This document shows, one piece after another, positions 39,009-47,979 of a stretch of DNA of 64,000 nt (positions are counted from its first letter, which is position 1; the number at the start of each line of letters is the position of its first letter). Position numbers and translations under genes: made by a program. Location of the stretch: contig NZ_BOOQ01000052.1 in NCBI RefSeq assembly GCF_016863315.1, positions 33,443 to 97,442 on the forward strand. The letters are read 5' to 3'. Below the pieces are notes generated by a model that ran no database searches, was not told the origin of the DNA, and saw only the letters and a list, made by a program, of their open reading frames with translations. This DNA is from Planotetraspora silvatica (GTDB lineage: Bacteria; Actinomycetota; Actinomycetes; Streptosporangiales; Streptosporangiaceae).

Positions 39009-40033
39009 GTGCGGCACCCTTGCGGGTCGGGGTCGTCGGCGTCGGCCTGATGGGCGCCGACCACGCCGAGCGCCTCGTCCACCGCATCGCCGGAGCGGAC
39101 CTGGTCGCGGTGTCCGACCCCGACACCGCGAGGGCCGCCGAGCTGGCCGACCGCTTCGACGGCGTGCGCGCCGTCGGCGACCCGCTCGACCTCATCGCCG
39201 GCGAGGACGTCGACGCCGTGCTCATCGCCTCGCCCGGCTTCGTCCACGAGGAGCAGGTCCTCGCCTGCGTCGAGCACGGCAAGCCCACCTTGTGCGAGAA
39301 GCCGCTGACGATGGACAGCGAGTCGTCGCTGCGTGTCGTCCAGGCCGAGCGCAAGGCCGGACGCCCGCTCATCCAGGTCGGCTTCATGCGGCGCTTCGAT
39401 CCCGAGTACGCCGAGATGAAGCGGCTGATCGACTCCGGCGACCTCGGCCGGATCCTGCTCGTGCACAACACGCACCGCAACAGGAGCGTCGCGGACTCGT
39501 TCCGCTCGGAGATGATCGTCCGCGACTCGCTCGTCCACGAGGTCGACGTCTGCCGGTGGCTCTTCGGCGACGAGATCGAGACGATCACCGTGCACGCCCC
39601 GAAACCGACAGGAGAGGCCGCCGAGGGAGTCCTCGACCCCCAGGTGGCGATCTTCCGGATGGCTGGCGGCGGCATGGCCACGAGCGAGGTCTTCGTCAAC
39701 AGCCAGGTCGGCTACGAGGTGCGCTGCGAGGCCGTCGCCGAGCGGGGCAACGTCACGATCGGCCTCGGGCAGAGCGTGTTCGTCCGCCGCGCCAACCAGT
39801 ACGGCGGCCGCATCCCGGACGACTTCCGTGACCGCTTCGCCAGAGCCTACGACGCGGAGGTCCAGGCCTGGGTCGACGCGTCACGCCGCGGCGAGGTCGC
39901 GGGGCCCACCGCGTGGGACGGGTACGCCGCCACGGCGGTGTGCACGGCCGGCATGGAGTCGCTCGCGACCGGCAGGCCCGTCACCGTCGCCATGGCAGGC
40001 CGGGCCGACATCTTCGGGGGTGGCGACCGGTGA
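39005..40033 (+). CDS. Gfo/Idh/MocA oxidoreductase, second inositol dehydrogenase candidate
   Basis: 342 residues. Rossmann motif VGVVGVGLMGADHAERL, EKP motif CEKPLTMDS, substrate-site segment VGFMRRFDPEYAEMK and SLVHEVDVCRWLFGDE. Same family as iolG at 28356, but the two differ through most of their length, so they are probably specialised for different inositol epimers or for scyllo-inositol/inosose (inference). Overlaps the transporter ATPase by 4 bases, so it belongs to the same transcript. Confidence 0.88.
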   Translation: MSAAPLRVGVVGVGLMGADHAERLVHRIAGADLVAVSDPDTARAAELADRFDGVRAVGDPLDLIAGEDVDAVLIASPGFVHEEQVLACVEHGKPTLCEKPLTMDSESSLRVVQAERKAGRPLIQVGFMRRFDPEYAEMKRLIDSGDLGRILLVHNTHRNRSVADSFRSEMIVRDSLVHEVDVCRWLFGDEIETITVHAPKPTGEAAEGVLDPQVAIFRMAGGGMATSEVFVNSQVGYEVRCEAVAERGNVTIGLGQSVFVRRANQYGGRIPDDFRDRFARAYDAEVQAWVDASRRGEVAGPTAWDGYAATAVCTAGMESLATGRPVTVAMAGRADIFGGGDR

Positions 40034-40149
40034 GGCTCGCCCCCGATCCCTGACCCATCCGCGACCGCCTCGCCCGATGGGCCACGCGACCCGCCTTCGC
40101 ATCCCCCGGACCACCGGCAACCGCCGACCATCCAGCACGTAGAAGGACC

Positions 40150-41661
40150 GTGAACACCGTGAGCACCGAACCCGCCCGCATCACCCACCTCGTCGGGGGC
40201 CGCCCGTGGGAGGGCACCTCCGAGCGAACCGGCGAGGTCTTCAACCCCGCCACCGGAGCGGTCACCGGCCGCGTCGACCTCGCGTCCGCCGGCCTCGTCG
40301 GCGAGGTCGTGGCCACGGCCGCGGCCGCGTGGCCGGGCTGGGCCCGCACCTCACTCGCCAAGCGCACGCAGGTGCTCTTCGCCTTCCGCCAGCTCCTCAA
40401 CGAGCGCAAGCACGAGATCGCCGCGCTGATCACCGCCGAGCACGGCAAGGTCCTCGACGACGCGCTCGGCGAGGTGACGCGGGGCCTCGAGGTCGCCGAG
40501 TTCGCCTGTGGCATCCCGCATCTGCTGAAGGGCGGGTTCAGCGAGAACGCCTCCACCAACGTGGACGTGTTCTCCATCCGGCAGCCGCTCGGGGTCGTCG
40601 GCGTGATCTCGCCGTTCAACTTCCCCGCCATGGTCCCGCTGTGGTTCATCCCTGTGGCCATCGCCTGCGGCAACGCCGTGATCCTCAAGCCCAGCGAGAA
40701 GGACCCCTCGGCGGCCCTCGCCGTGGCCCGGCTGTGGACCGAGGCCGGCCTGCCCGACGGGATCATGAACGTCGTCCACGGCGACAAGGAGGCCGTCGAC
40801 ACGCTGCTGACCCACCCTGACGTCAAGGCCGTCTCGTTCGTCGGCTCCACGCCCATCGCCCGGTACGTCTACGAGACCGGGACCGCGAACGGCAAGCGGG
40901 TCCAGGCCCTCGGCGGCGCCAAGAACCACATGCTGGTCCTGCCCGACGCGGACCTCGACCTGGCCGCCGACGCCGCGGTCAACGCGGGCTTCGGCTCCGC
41001 CGGCGAGCGCTGCATGGCGATCTCCGCCCTCGTCGCGGTCGACTCCGTCGCCGACGAGCTCGTTGAGAAGATCAAGGACCGGATGAGCAAGCTGCGTACC
41101 GGCGACGGCACCCGCGGCTGCGACATGGGCCCGCTCGTCACCGGTGCGCACCGCGACAAGGTGAGCGGCTACGTCGAGGCCGGAGCGACGGAGGGGGCGA
41201 CCGTCGTCGTCGACGGCCGCGACGGCGAGTTCGACGGCGGCGCGGACGGCTTCTGGCTCGGCCCGACGCTCCTCGACCACGTCACCGCCGACATGTCGGT
41301 CTACCGCGACGAGATCTTCGGCCCGGTGCTGTCGGTCGTGCGGGTGAAGTCCTACGAGGAGGGCCTCCACCTCATCAACGCCAACCCGTACGGCAACGGC
41401 ACGGCCATCTTCACCAACGACGGCGGCGCGGCTCGGCGCTTCCAGAACGAGGTGGAGGTGGGCATGGTCGGCATCAACGTGCCGATCCCGGTGCCGGTGT
41501 CCTACTACTCGTTCGGCGGGTGGAAGAACAGCCTCTTCGGCGACACCCACGCCCACGGCACCGAGGGCGTGCACTTCTTCACCCGCGGCAAGGTCGTCAC
41601 CTCCCGGTGGCTCGACCCGAGCCACGGCGGGCTCAACCTGGGCTTCCCGCAGAACGACTGA
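40150..41661 (+). CDS. iolA: Methylmalonate/malonate-semialdehyde dehydrogenase (CoA-acylating)
   Basis: 503 residues. MmsA/IolA signatures: SPFNFPAMVPLWFIPVAIACGN, the catalytic Cys in GSAGERCMAISALV, VGINVPIPVPVSYYSFGGWKNS and FGDTHAHGTEGVHFFTRGK. Converts malonate semialdehyde to acetyl-CoA, the last step of the inositol route. GTG 40150 or GTG 40159 may be the start. A gap of 116 bases separates it from the second dehydrogenase gene. A strong hairpin follows. Confidence 0.95.
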   Translation: MNTVSTEPARITHLVGGRPWEGTSERTGEVFNPATGAVTGRVDLASAGLVGEVVATAAAAWPGWARTSLAKRTQVLFAFRQLLNERKHEIAALITAEHGKVLDDALGEVTRGLEVAEFACGIPHLLKGGFSENASTNVDVFSIRQPLGVVGVISPFNFPAMVPLWFIPVAIACGNAVILKPSEKDPSAALAVARLWTEAGLPDGIMNVVHGDKEAVDTLLTHPDVKAVSFVGSTPIARYVYETGTANGKRVQALGGAKNHMLVLPDADLDLAADAAVNAGFGSAGERCMAISALVAVDSVADELVEKIKDRMSKLRTGDGTRGCDMGPLVTGAHRDKVSGYVEAGATEGATVVVDGRDGEFDGGADGFWLGPTLLDHVTADMSVYRDEIFGPVLSVVRVKSYEEGLHLINANPYGNGTAIFTNDGGAARRFQNEVEVGMVGINVPIPVPVSYYSFGGWKNSLFGDTHAHGTEGVHFFTRGKVVTSRWLDPSHGGLNLGFPQND

Positions 41662-41671
41662 CCGCTGTGAC

Positions 41672-41707
41672 GCGCGGCCTCACCCCGGAGTCGGGGTGAG
41701 GTCGCGC
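41672..41707 (+). terminator. Terminator of the inositol operon
   Basis: GCGCGGCCTCACCCCG (41672-41687) and CGGGGTGAGGTCGCGC (41692-41707) make a 16-bp stem with one mismatch and a 4-base loop, 10 bases after the iolA stop. Confidence 0.85.
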
Positions 41708-41730
41708 GGTCATGGGGAGGCGGCCCCCGG

Positions 41731-41901
41731 TCAGCGGCTCAACATGGCCCGCCCGAACGCGGACGAGACCTGCAGCAGGTTGGCCGTCCGCCTGATGTCC
41801 GCCGAGTGGTTCGGCCCGGCGGCGTGGAACAGCGCCGGGTTGAGTCGGCGGTTCCTCCAGCATGTGGCGGGCCGCCCGGCCGTACCAGCGGCGAAACGCC
41901 G
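41731..41901 (-). pseudogene. Possible degraded C-terminal coding remnant
   Basis: Between the iolA terminator and the tauE stop, the minus strand reads a 56-codon frame without any start codon near its 5' end, ending NPALFHAAGPNHSADIRRTA and LLQVSSAFGRAMLSR. Codon pattern and composition look coding. A second frame carries FRRWYGRAARHMLEEPP, as if a frameshift separated two parts. I do not recognise the family. Confidence 0.3.
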
Positions 41902-42636
41902 TCAGCGCGCGACCAGGGCCAGCGCGGCGAGGACCGACGCGCCGAGCACGGCCTGTTCGAAGCGGGCCTGACTGATCCGCCGCGCCACGTGGAGGCCCGC
42001 CCAGCCTCCGACGAGGACCAGCGGCGCGAGGACGAGGGCCAGGGTGATCGTCGCGGTGTGGAACAGCCCCAGACTCGCGCTGAAGGGCACCTTGCAGACG
42101 TTCACGCCGAAGAAGAAGAACGCGCCGGTCCCAAGGAAGCGCCGCTTCTCCACTCCCCGCGCGATGAGATACAGGGTCATCACCGAACCCGCCGCGTTCG
42201 CGATCATGGTCACGAATCCCGCGGCGAGGCCTGCCCCCACCGCGGCCGTCCGCCCGGACGCGAGGCCTCCGGCCGCCGGGGGGCGCCAGCGCAGCAGCAG
42301 CTGGAGGGCGGCCATGATCACGAGCAGTACGCCGATGACGCGCCGCAGCAGGTCGTCGTCGACCACGGCGAGGAACAGCGCGCCCAGCAGGAGCCCGGGC
42401 AGCACGGCGGGGATGAGCCGGCGCAGCAGCGACCAGTCGCAGTCGTGGCGGTAGTGCCAGACCGCCATGACGTCCCCGACGAGCAGCACGAGCAGGATGG
42501 CCGCCGTCGACTCCCTGGCCGGCATCAGACTGGCGAAGACGGCGACCGAGATGGTCGCCAGACCGCCGATCGCGGTCTTGGCGAATCCAACCAGGAGCGC
42601 CGCCACCCCGAACAGGACCGCGACGGCCACGGTCAT
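41902..42636 (-). CDS. TauE/SafE family anion exporter
   Basis: 244 residues with about eight membrane helices. The family pattern is seen in GVAALLVGFAKTAIGGLATISVAVFASLMPARESTAAIL (first repeat) and GLAAGFVTMIANAAGSVMTLYLIARGVEKRRFLGTGAFFFFGVNVCKVPFS (second repeat). TauE/SafE proteins move sulfite, sulfoacetate or other small organic anions. Its start overlaps the LacI stop by 4 bases (ATGA), so it is cotranscribed with the regulator. Confidence 0.9.
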   Translation of the reverse strand: MTVAVAVLFGVAALLVGFAKTAIGGLATISVAVFASLMPARESTAAILLVLLVGDVMAVWHYRHDCDWSLLRRLIPAVLPGLLLGALFLAVVDDDLLRRVIGVLLVIMAALQLLLRWRPPAAGGLASGRTAAVGAGLAAGFVTMIANAAGSVMTLYLIARGVEKRRFLGTGAFFFFGVNVCKVPFSASLGLFHTATITLALVLAPLVLVGGWAGLHVARRISQARFEQAVLGASVLAALALVAR

Positions 42637-43643
42637 CGGGGTGCCCCCGTGGTGGCCCGGACCACCAGGGCCGGCGCCACGACCACCGGGCTCCCCGGCG
42701 GCTCTCCCCCGTCGAGGCGGGACGCGACCCGCTCGATGGCCAGGCGGCCCAGCGCGTCCGCGTCCTGGCGGATGGTCGTCAGGGCGATGTGGGCGTAGGA
42801 CGCCGCCCGGATGTCGTCGAACCCGACGACCGACAACTGCTCGGGCACCATCAGCCCGGCCCGCCGTACCGCGTCCAGGAACCCGAGCGCGCAGCGGTCG
42901 TTGAAAGCCGTCACCGCCGTCGGCCCTTCCCCCGGTGGCAGGCGCAGCAGTGCACCGGCGGCCCGGGCGCCGTCCTCCTCGGTGAGACCACCGGGCAGGA
43001 GGGGCATCGAGGGAAGACCGAGCCGGCGCGCGGCGCTCCGGTAGCCCCGGCGGCGCTGCGCCGCCCCCGGCGCCCGGCCTCCGTCCGCGTGGACGATGCG
43101 GCGATGGCCGAGCCCGTGGAGATGCGTCACCGCCTGGCGCAGACCCTCGGCATCGTCGGTGCGCACCACGTCGACGCCTTCCACGCGCACGTCGCGCAAC
43201 ACGCTGACGGCCGGCAGCCGGCCCGCCAGCTCGGACAGCGCCGGGGACGGCAGCGCCGAGCCGACCAGGACGATCCCCTCGCACCGTTCGGCGAGCAGGG
43301 CGCGGACCGCCTCCTCCTCGGAACGGCGCGGGGTCACGCCGCTCAGCACCACCTCGTAGTCCGAGACGGCCGCCGCGGCGTACAGGCTGTCGATCAGATC
43401 GCCGTGGAAGGCGTGGCCGACGCCGAACACGACGCCGAGCATCCGGGTGCGGGTCCTGCCCAGACGGCTGGCCCGCCGGTCCGGCTGGTAGCCCAGATCG
43501 GCGGCCGCGGCGAACACCCGCTCGCGTGTGCCCTCCGAGGCGCCCACCGCGCCGCGGAAGACGATGGAGACCAGCGCCCGGGAAACACCCGCACGGGCGG
43601 CGACGTCCTCCATGGTCGGGCGAGCGACACTCATGCGGACCAC
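42633..43643 (-). CDS. LacI family transcriptional regulator
   Basis: 336 residues; a start 3 codons later (MSVARPTM) is also possible. N-terminal helix-turn-helix TMEDVAARAGVSRALVSIVFRGAVGASEGTRERV with hinge LGYQPDRRASRLGRTRT, then a periplasmic-binding-like sensor (MLGVVFGVGHAFHGDLIDSLY, GIVLVGSALPS, SVVGFDDIRAASYAHIALTTI). Two palindromic operators lie upstream, one within 5 bases of its start, implying autoregulation and control of the divergent dehydrogenase-isomerase pair. Confidence 0.93.
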   Translation of the reverse strand: MVRMSVARPTMEDVAARAGVSRALVSIVFRGAVGASEGTRERVFAAAADLGYQPDRRASRLGRTRTRMLGVVFGVGHAFHGDLIDSLYAAAAVSDYEVVLSGVTPRRSEEEAVRALLAERCEGIVLVGSALPSPALSELAGRLPAVSVLRDVRVEGVDVVRTDDAEGLRQAVTHLHGLGHRRIVHADGGRAPGAAQRRRGYRSAARRLGLPSMPLLPGGLTEEDGARAAGALLRLPPGEGPTAVTAFNDRCALGFLDAVRRAGLMVPEQLSVVGFDDIRAASYAHIALTTIRQDADALGRLAIERVASRLDGGEPPGSPVVVAPALVVRATTGAPR

Positions 43644-43647
43644 TGTA

Positions 43648-43721
43648 ACTGGAGCGCTCTAGTCTCGCGCCCTTGACGAGCCGCCGAGGTCGGCGCGATG
43701 CTCGTACTAGAGCGCTCTAGT
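43648..43721. promoter_or_regulatory. Paired LacI operators and promoter
   Basis: ACTGGAGCGCTCTAGT (43648-43663) and the perfect palindrome ACTAGAGCGCTCTAGT (43706-43721) have centres 58 bases apart. TTGACG (43673-43678) and GATGCT (43697-43702), 18 bases apart, may be the plus-strand promoter, with the second operator over its start site. Confidence 0.8.
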
Positions 43722-43733
43722 TGAGGAGACTTC

Positions 43734-44783
43734 GTGCCATTCCCCTCCCCCCTTCCCGAGCCTGTGCGCTTCGGGCTCATCGGCGCCGGCCGCATCGGCG
43801 CCTTCCACGCCACCACGCTCGCCCGGCGCCTTCCGGAGGCCGCGTTGGTCGTCGTCGCCGATCCCGCGGGCGGGGCCGCGGAGCGGCTCGCCGCACCACT
43901 CGGCGCCGCGGCCACCACCGACGTCGACGCCGTGCTGGCCGACGATCGCGTCGAGGCGGTGGCCGTCACCTCCTCCTCGACCGCGCACGCGGACCTCGTG
44001 ATCAGGGCCGCCGCTGCGGGCAAGGCCGTGTTCTGCGAGAAGCCGATGGCGATGACCCTCGACGAGGCGGACGCGGCGATCGCGGCCTGCCGGCGGGCGG
44101 GCGTGCCCCTGCAGGTCGGGTTCAACCGCCGCTTCGCCGCCGACTTCGCCGCCGCCAAGAGGATCGTCGACGACGGCGGCGTCGGCACGCCGCAACTCCT
44201 CCGCTCGCTGACGCGCGACCCCGGCCTGGCGGATCCCGGGGCGGTCCCCCCGTGGACGATCTTCACCCAGACGCTCATCCACGATTTCGACACCCTCAAC
44301 TGGTTCAATGCCGGCGCGGCCGCCGTGGAGGTCAACGCCATGGCCGACGCCCTCGTCGCACCCGGCTTCCGGTCCGCCGGGCTCCTCGACACCGCCGTGG
44401 TGACCATCCGGTTCGGCAACGGCGCGCTCGCCACAGCGGAGGCGAGCTTCTCCGCGGCCTACGGCTACGACGTGCGCGGCGAGGTCTTCGGCTCCTCGGG
44501 GATGGTGACCGTCGGCACCCCGGCCCAGCCGGCCGTACGGCATTGGAGCGGCGCCGGCGTGGCGGGCCCGACCGTGCGGGCGGACACCGAACTCTTCCCC
44601 GACGCGTACGCCGCCGAACTGGCCGCCTTCTGCCTGGCGGTGCGCGAGGGCACCCCGCCCCTGGTGGGAGGAGACGACGCCCGGGCCGCGTTGCGGATCG
44701 CGCTGGCCTGCGTCGCGTCGGTCGAACGCGGCGCTCCGGTCCGCATCGGCGAGATCGACCGGCCCGCGGAGGCCGCCGTATGA
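43734..44783 (+). CDS. Gfo/Idh/MocA oxidoreductase, inositol dehydrogenase-like
   Basis: 349 residues. Rossmann motif RFGLIGAGRIGAFHATTL, EKP motif FCEKPMAMTLDEAD, VGFNRRFAADFAAAKR and the catalytic-region LIHDFDTLNWFNAGAA. GTG 43734 has GAGGAG 5 bases upstream. Third member of the family in this window; under LacI control and paired with a hydroxypyruvate isomerase-like gene, it likely handles another polyol or sugar acid (inference). Confidence 0.88.
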   Translation: MPFPSPLPEPVRFGLIGAGRIGAFHATTLARRLPEAALVVVADPAGGAAERLAAPLGAAATTDVDAVLADDRVEAVAVTSSSTAHADLVIRAAAAGKAVFCEKPMAMTLDEADAAIAACRRAGVPLQVGFNRRFAADFAAAKRIVDDGGVGTPQLLRSLTRDPGLADPGAVPPWTIFTQTLIHDFDTLNWFNAGAAAVEVNAMADALVAPGFRSAGLLDTAVVTIRFGNGALATAEASFSAAYGYDVRGEVFGSSGMVTVGTPAQPAVRHWSGAGVAGPTVRADTELFPDAYAAELAAFCLAVREGTPPLVGGDDARAALRIALACVASVERGAPVRIGEIDRPAEAAV

Positions 44784-45631
44784 GCACGCGTGGCAGGCAG
44801 GGTCCGTTCACCTTGGCGGTCTGCGCCGAGATGGTCTTCCGTGAACTGCCCGTGGCCGAGCGGGTCCGGCGGATCACCGAGCTGGACTTCCAGGTCGAGA
44901 TCTGGGACTGGACCCGCCACGACATCGGCATGCTGGCCGCCCTCCGCGAGGAGGGGGCCGTCTACTCCTCCATGACCGGCTACGTGCGGGGAGGTCTCAC
45001 CGATCCGGCCGGCGCGGACGAACTGCTCACGACCGCCGCGGAGTCCGTCGCGGTGGCGCGGCGGCTCGGGATCCCGCGGCTCAACCTGCACGGGACCGGC
45101 CTCGACGGAGACGGCCTGCCGGTGGTTCCGGCCACGGAGGTGACCGGCGCGATGTGGCTGGCCGCGCACCGCACGCTCGGCAGGATCGCCCGCCTCGGCC
45201 AGGAGCACGGGGTCACCTTCGTGCTCGAGAACCTGAACACCGCCGTGGACCACCCGGGCGTGCCCTTCGGCCGGGCGGAGGACTGCCTGGCGCTCGTGGA
45301 GTCGGTCGGCAGTGAGCACCTGCGGCTGATGCTCGACCTCTACCACGCCCAGATCGGCGAGGGGAACCTCATCGAGTTGTGCCGCAGGGCCCTGCCGTGG
45401 ATCGGTGAGATCCAGGTGGCGGACGTGCCGGGGCGCCGCGAGCCAGGCACCGGCGAGATCAATTACCCCGCCGTCGCGCGGGCCCTTGCGGACATGGGCT
45501 TCAGCGGGACGATCGGCCTGGAGGGCTGGGCCTCCGGGGACGGCACGGCGGCCCTACGCGCCTTCAGGGACGCCTTCACCGTCGAGCCCGCCGTACGCGG
45601 CACGGGGATCACAACCATCCCCTCCGTTTGA
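44780..45631 (+). CDS. Hydroxypyruvate isomerase-like TIM-barrel protein
   Basis: 283 residues: FTLAVCAEMVFRELPVAERV, LDFQVEIWDWTRHD, LNLHGTGLDGDGL, FVLENLNTAVDHPG, LRLMLDLYHAQIGEGNL and IQVADVPGRREPGTGEINY, which together match the Hyi family metal-binding barrel (Glu-Asp-Glu and the VADVPGR..PGTGEINY segment). It interconverts hydroxypyruvate and tartronate semialdehyde in known members; the substrate here may differ. ATGA overlap with the dehydrogenase gene. Its 3' end overlaps the convergent corA gene by 23 bases. Confidence 0.88.
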   Translation: MSTRGRQGPFTLAVCAEMVFRELPVAERVRRITELDFQVEIWDWTRHDIGMLAALREEGAVYSSMTGYVRGGLTDPAGADELLTTAAESVAVARRLGIPRLNLHGTGLDGDGLPVVPATEVTGAMWLAAHRTLGRIARLGQEHGVTFVLENLNTAVDHPGVPFGRAEDCLALVESVGSEHLRLMLDLYHAQIGEGNLIELCRRALPWIGEIQVADVPGRREPGTGEINYPAVARALADMGFSGTIGLEGWASGDGTAALRAFRDAFTVEPAVRGTGITTIPSV

Positions 45632-46655
45632 ACACCAGATAGAGCGCGGCGGAGGCCAGCACCATGGTGATCAGAGCCAGGGGGTAGCCGAGGAACCAGT
45701 GCAACTCCGGCATGTACTCGAAGTTCATCCCGTAGACGGTCCCGATGAGAGTGGGAGCGAAGAAGATCGCGGCCCAGGCCGAGATCTTCTTGATCTCCTC
45801 GTTTTGGGTGTAGCTGGCCTCGGTAAGGTGCTTGACCTCCTCGTTCTGCGCCTGACCGATCAGCGCCGCCTTGATGGTGAGGGTGGTCTGGTAGAACTCG
45901 ATGACCCCCTGGAGGTACTCCCGCTCGCCGTCGGCGACGCGGCGGATCCGCTCGAACTGGCCGGCGATGTCGACCACGAGACGCTGCCCTCCCGGCGAGA
46001 TCCGCGTGAGTCCGGACATCCCCCCGTAGATCGCGCCGCTCAGCGCCCCCATGGTCCGTACGGCGAGCAGGCCGTGGCGGGCGCGGAACAGCTCGTTGAG
46101 GAACTCTTCCGGTTCGCCGACGTGCCCGCCGGTGACCCGCTGCTCCAGTCGCCACACGTCGCTGGTCACCGTCTCCACGTACTCCTCCTGGTTGCGGATC
46201 AGAGCGGAGACGATCGCGTGGGACAGTTCGAAGGCCGTGGCGGGCCGCAGGCGCCCGGCCTTGATCCGTGACAGGACCGCCCGGGTCTCGCGCACCGCGA
46301 TCTCCGGATCGACCGCCGGGTTGATCGGGCCGTGGACGGTCACCAGATAGTTGCGGCCGACGAACTGGTCGAGCTCGATGTAATGCACATGGCCGCGCTC
46401 GCCCCGCTCAGGCGTGTGCAGGACGACGAACACGTGGTCCAGGTAGGCGTGCATCTTGGGCACCCGGTTGCGTTCGACACAGTCCTTGATCGCCATGGGA
46501 TGGAAGGCGAACACCTCCGACAGCACACGTGCGGCATCCCTGTCGCAACTCGGGATGTCCACCCACACCAGGCCGTCCTGCCGGGCGAGCAGCGCCGGCA
46601 GTTCCTCGACGGTACGCTCCTCGATCCCCTCGTCACCGATCAGGCGCACGTCCAT
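45609..46655 (-). CDS. corA: CorA family Mg2+/Co2+ transporter
   Basis: 348 residues from ATG 46655, with GGAGG 4 bases upstream; an in-frame ATG at 46754 would add 33 residues that lack family likeness. The C-terminus contains two membrane helices joined by the YGMNFEYMPEL selectivity-filter motif (GMN) and ends with a basic KRRGWL tail. The N-terminal soluble domain has FHPMAIKDCVERNRVPKMHAY. CorA pentamers admit divalent metals. Convergent with the isomerase gene. Confidence 0.93.
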   Translation of the reverse strand: MDVRLIGDEGIEERTVEELPALLARQDGLVWVDIPSCDRDAARVLSEVFAFHPMAIKDCVERNRVPKMHAYLDHVFVVLHTPERGERGHVHYIELDQFVGRNYLVTVHGPINPAVDPEIAVRETRAVLSRIKAGRLRPATAFELSHAIVSALIRNQEEYVETVTSDVWRLEQRVTGGHVGEPEEFLNELFRARHGLLAVRTMGALSGAIYGGMSGLTRISPGGQRLVVDIAGQFERIRRVADGEREYLQGVIEFYQTTLTIKAALIGQAQNEEVKHLTEASYTQNEEIKKISAWAAIFFAPTLIGTVYGMNFEYMPELHWFLGYPLALITMVLASAALYLVFKRRGWL

Positions 46656-46877
46656 TCGGCCTCCACCCCCGAGCGCAACCTCTGGACCAGACCCCGGCGC
46701 CGTGTTGCCCCACTCATTCGATCCTGCCAGGGCGGCCATTCCCGTCTCGGTCATGGACCCCCGAATGCACCCATCATGGAACCTTCCTCGTCAACCGGGC
46801 GTAGTGATGCGAGGCATGGCCGTCAGGATCGAATCAAGATTCCCCTGATAAACGGAGGATCAGCTCATATTTGGTCC

Positions 46878-47534
46878 ATGACGATGATTTCCTCGTGGCG
46901 AGCGGCCGACGTCCGGCAGTGGCACGGCCGCGGCATGGAGCAGTTCCATCACCCCCGTCCCGCCTGCCTCGGCCACGGATCGTCCCTCCGGCCCACGGAG
47001 GAGCGCCGCCTGCTGACGGAAGGTCTCAGTGGCACGGTGCTGGAGATCGGCGCGGGCGACGGGGTCAAATTCGCCTGCTATCCGAACACGGTCCAGGAGA
47101 TCGCCGTCGCCGAGACCGAATCCTTCCTGCTCGACACGGTCCGCCTGAACTGCGAGCAGGGACCGGTCCCGGTGTACCGGGTCGCCGGCGACGTCACCCG
47201 CCTCCCGGTGCCGGACGGCGCGTTCGACGCCGTCGTCTGCTCGCTGATCCTGTGCACGGCGCCCGACCTCGGGCAGTCCCTCGCGGAGGTCAAGCGGGCG
47301 CTCAAACCGGGCGGCGAAATGCGCTTCTACGAGCACGTGCGGTCGGCCAACCCCCTCGCCGCGGCCGCGGAGAGCCTCGTCACGCCCCTCTGGTCACAGG
47401 TGTGCGGCGGCTGCCACCCCGCCAGGGACACGCTGACCGCCATCGAGACGGCCGGGTTCGTGGTCGATCACGTGTCCCGGTTCTCCGTCCTCGCGGTCAG
47501 CCACGTGCTCGGCGCCGCCAGGAAGACCGCCTGA
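46878..47534 (+). CDS. Class I SAM-dependent methyltransferase
   Basis: 218 residues from ATG 46878 (ATG 46884 also possible). Motif I VLEIGAGDGVKFACYP, the post-I acidic region VAETE, motif II/III FDAVVCSLILCTAPDLGQSLAEVKRALKPGGEMRFYEHV and the Cys-rich VCGGCHPARDT, as in UbiE-type or PhpP-like methyltransferases. Substrate unknown. It is divergent from corA; a GGAGG is 18 bases upstream of the ATG, so translation may begin elsewhere or be weak. Confidence 0.85.
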   Translation: MTMISSWRAADVRQWHGRGMEQFHHPRPACLGHGSSLRPTEERRLLTEGLSGTVLEIGAGDGVKFACYPNTVQEIAVAETESFLLDTVRLNCEQGPVPVYRVAGDVTRLPVPDGAFDAVVCSLILCTAPDLGQSLAEVKRALKPGGEMRFYEHVRSANPLAAAAESLVTPLWSQVCGGCHPARDTLTAIETAGFVVDHVSRFSVLAVSHVLGAARKTA

Positions 47535-47567
47535 CGGCCGGCTCCCCGGACCGCCGGCGGCGGGAGG

Positions 47568-47789
47568 TCATGTTCTCGGTATCCCCTGGCCCGGTCTGGC
47601 CGGAGCCGTCGCGCGATCACGCAGAGCGGCCGCGCGGACGGCGAGAGCCCGCGACAGCGCTTCGCAGTCGTCGAGGGTGAGCGGAGCCCGCGGCAGGAGA
47701 TACAGCAGCCCGGCAGGCCCGTCGACGAGGTCGACCGGCAACGGGCGGGTGGGCGCTTCGATGGATGTGGTAGTCACAATGCGCGTCAT
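47568..47789 (-). CDS. Small hypothetical protein
   Basis: 73 residues from ATG 47789 (MTRIVTTTSIEAP) with an Ala/Leu-rich helix in the second half (LTLDDCEALSRALAVRAAAL). No family is recognised. Codon usage is GC3-rich and the gene fills an otherwise empty interval between the methyltransferase and the LysR gene, so it may be real; an upstream ATG at 47822 would add 11 residues. Confidence 0.4.
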   Translation of the reverse strand: MTRIVTTTSIEAPTRPLPVDLVDGPAGLLYLLPRAPLTLDDCEALSRALAVRAAALRDRATAPARPGQGIPRT

Positions 47790-47915
47790 TCTGCCGCCTG
47801 GCACCGACAGAAATCGCGGCATTTGTTCGCGGGCCGGCGATCAGTGCGGTCCCGCCGGCCCGCCGCCGGCATGAACGCGCCCACCGCGAGCGCCACGACC
47901 GGCGGCGCGAAGCCG

Positions 47916-47979
47916 CCGCGCTTTCAGGCGGGAGCCGTCCCGTGCTGCCGCGCTTTCAGGCGGGAGCCGTCCCGTGCTG
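47916..47979. repeat. 32-bp perfect tandem duplication at a stop codon
   Basis: Two identical adjacent copies, 47916-47947 and 47948-47979, each starting CCGCGCTTTCAGG and ending CCGTCCCGTGCTG. The second copy contains the stop and last codons of the LysR gene; the first is its duplicated downstream flank. Confidence 0.9.
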
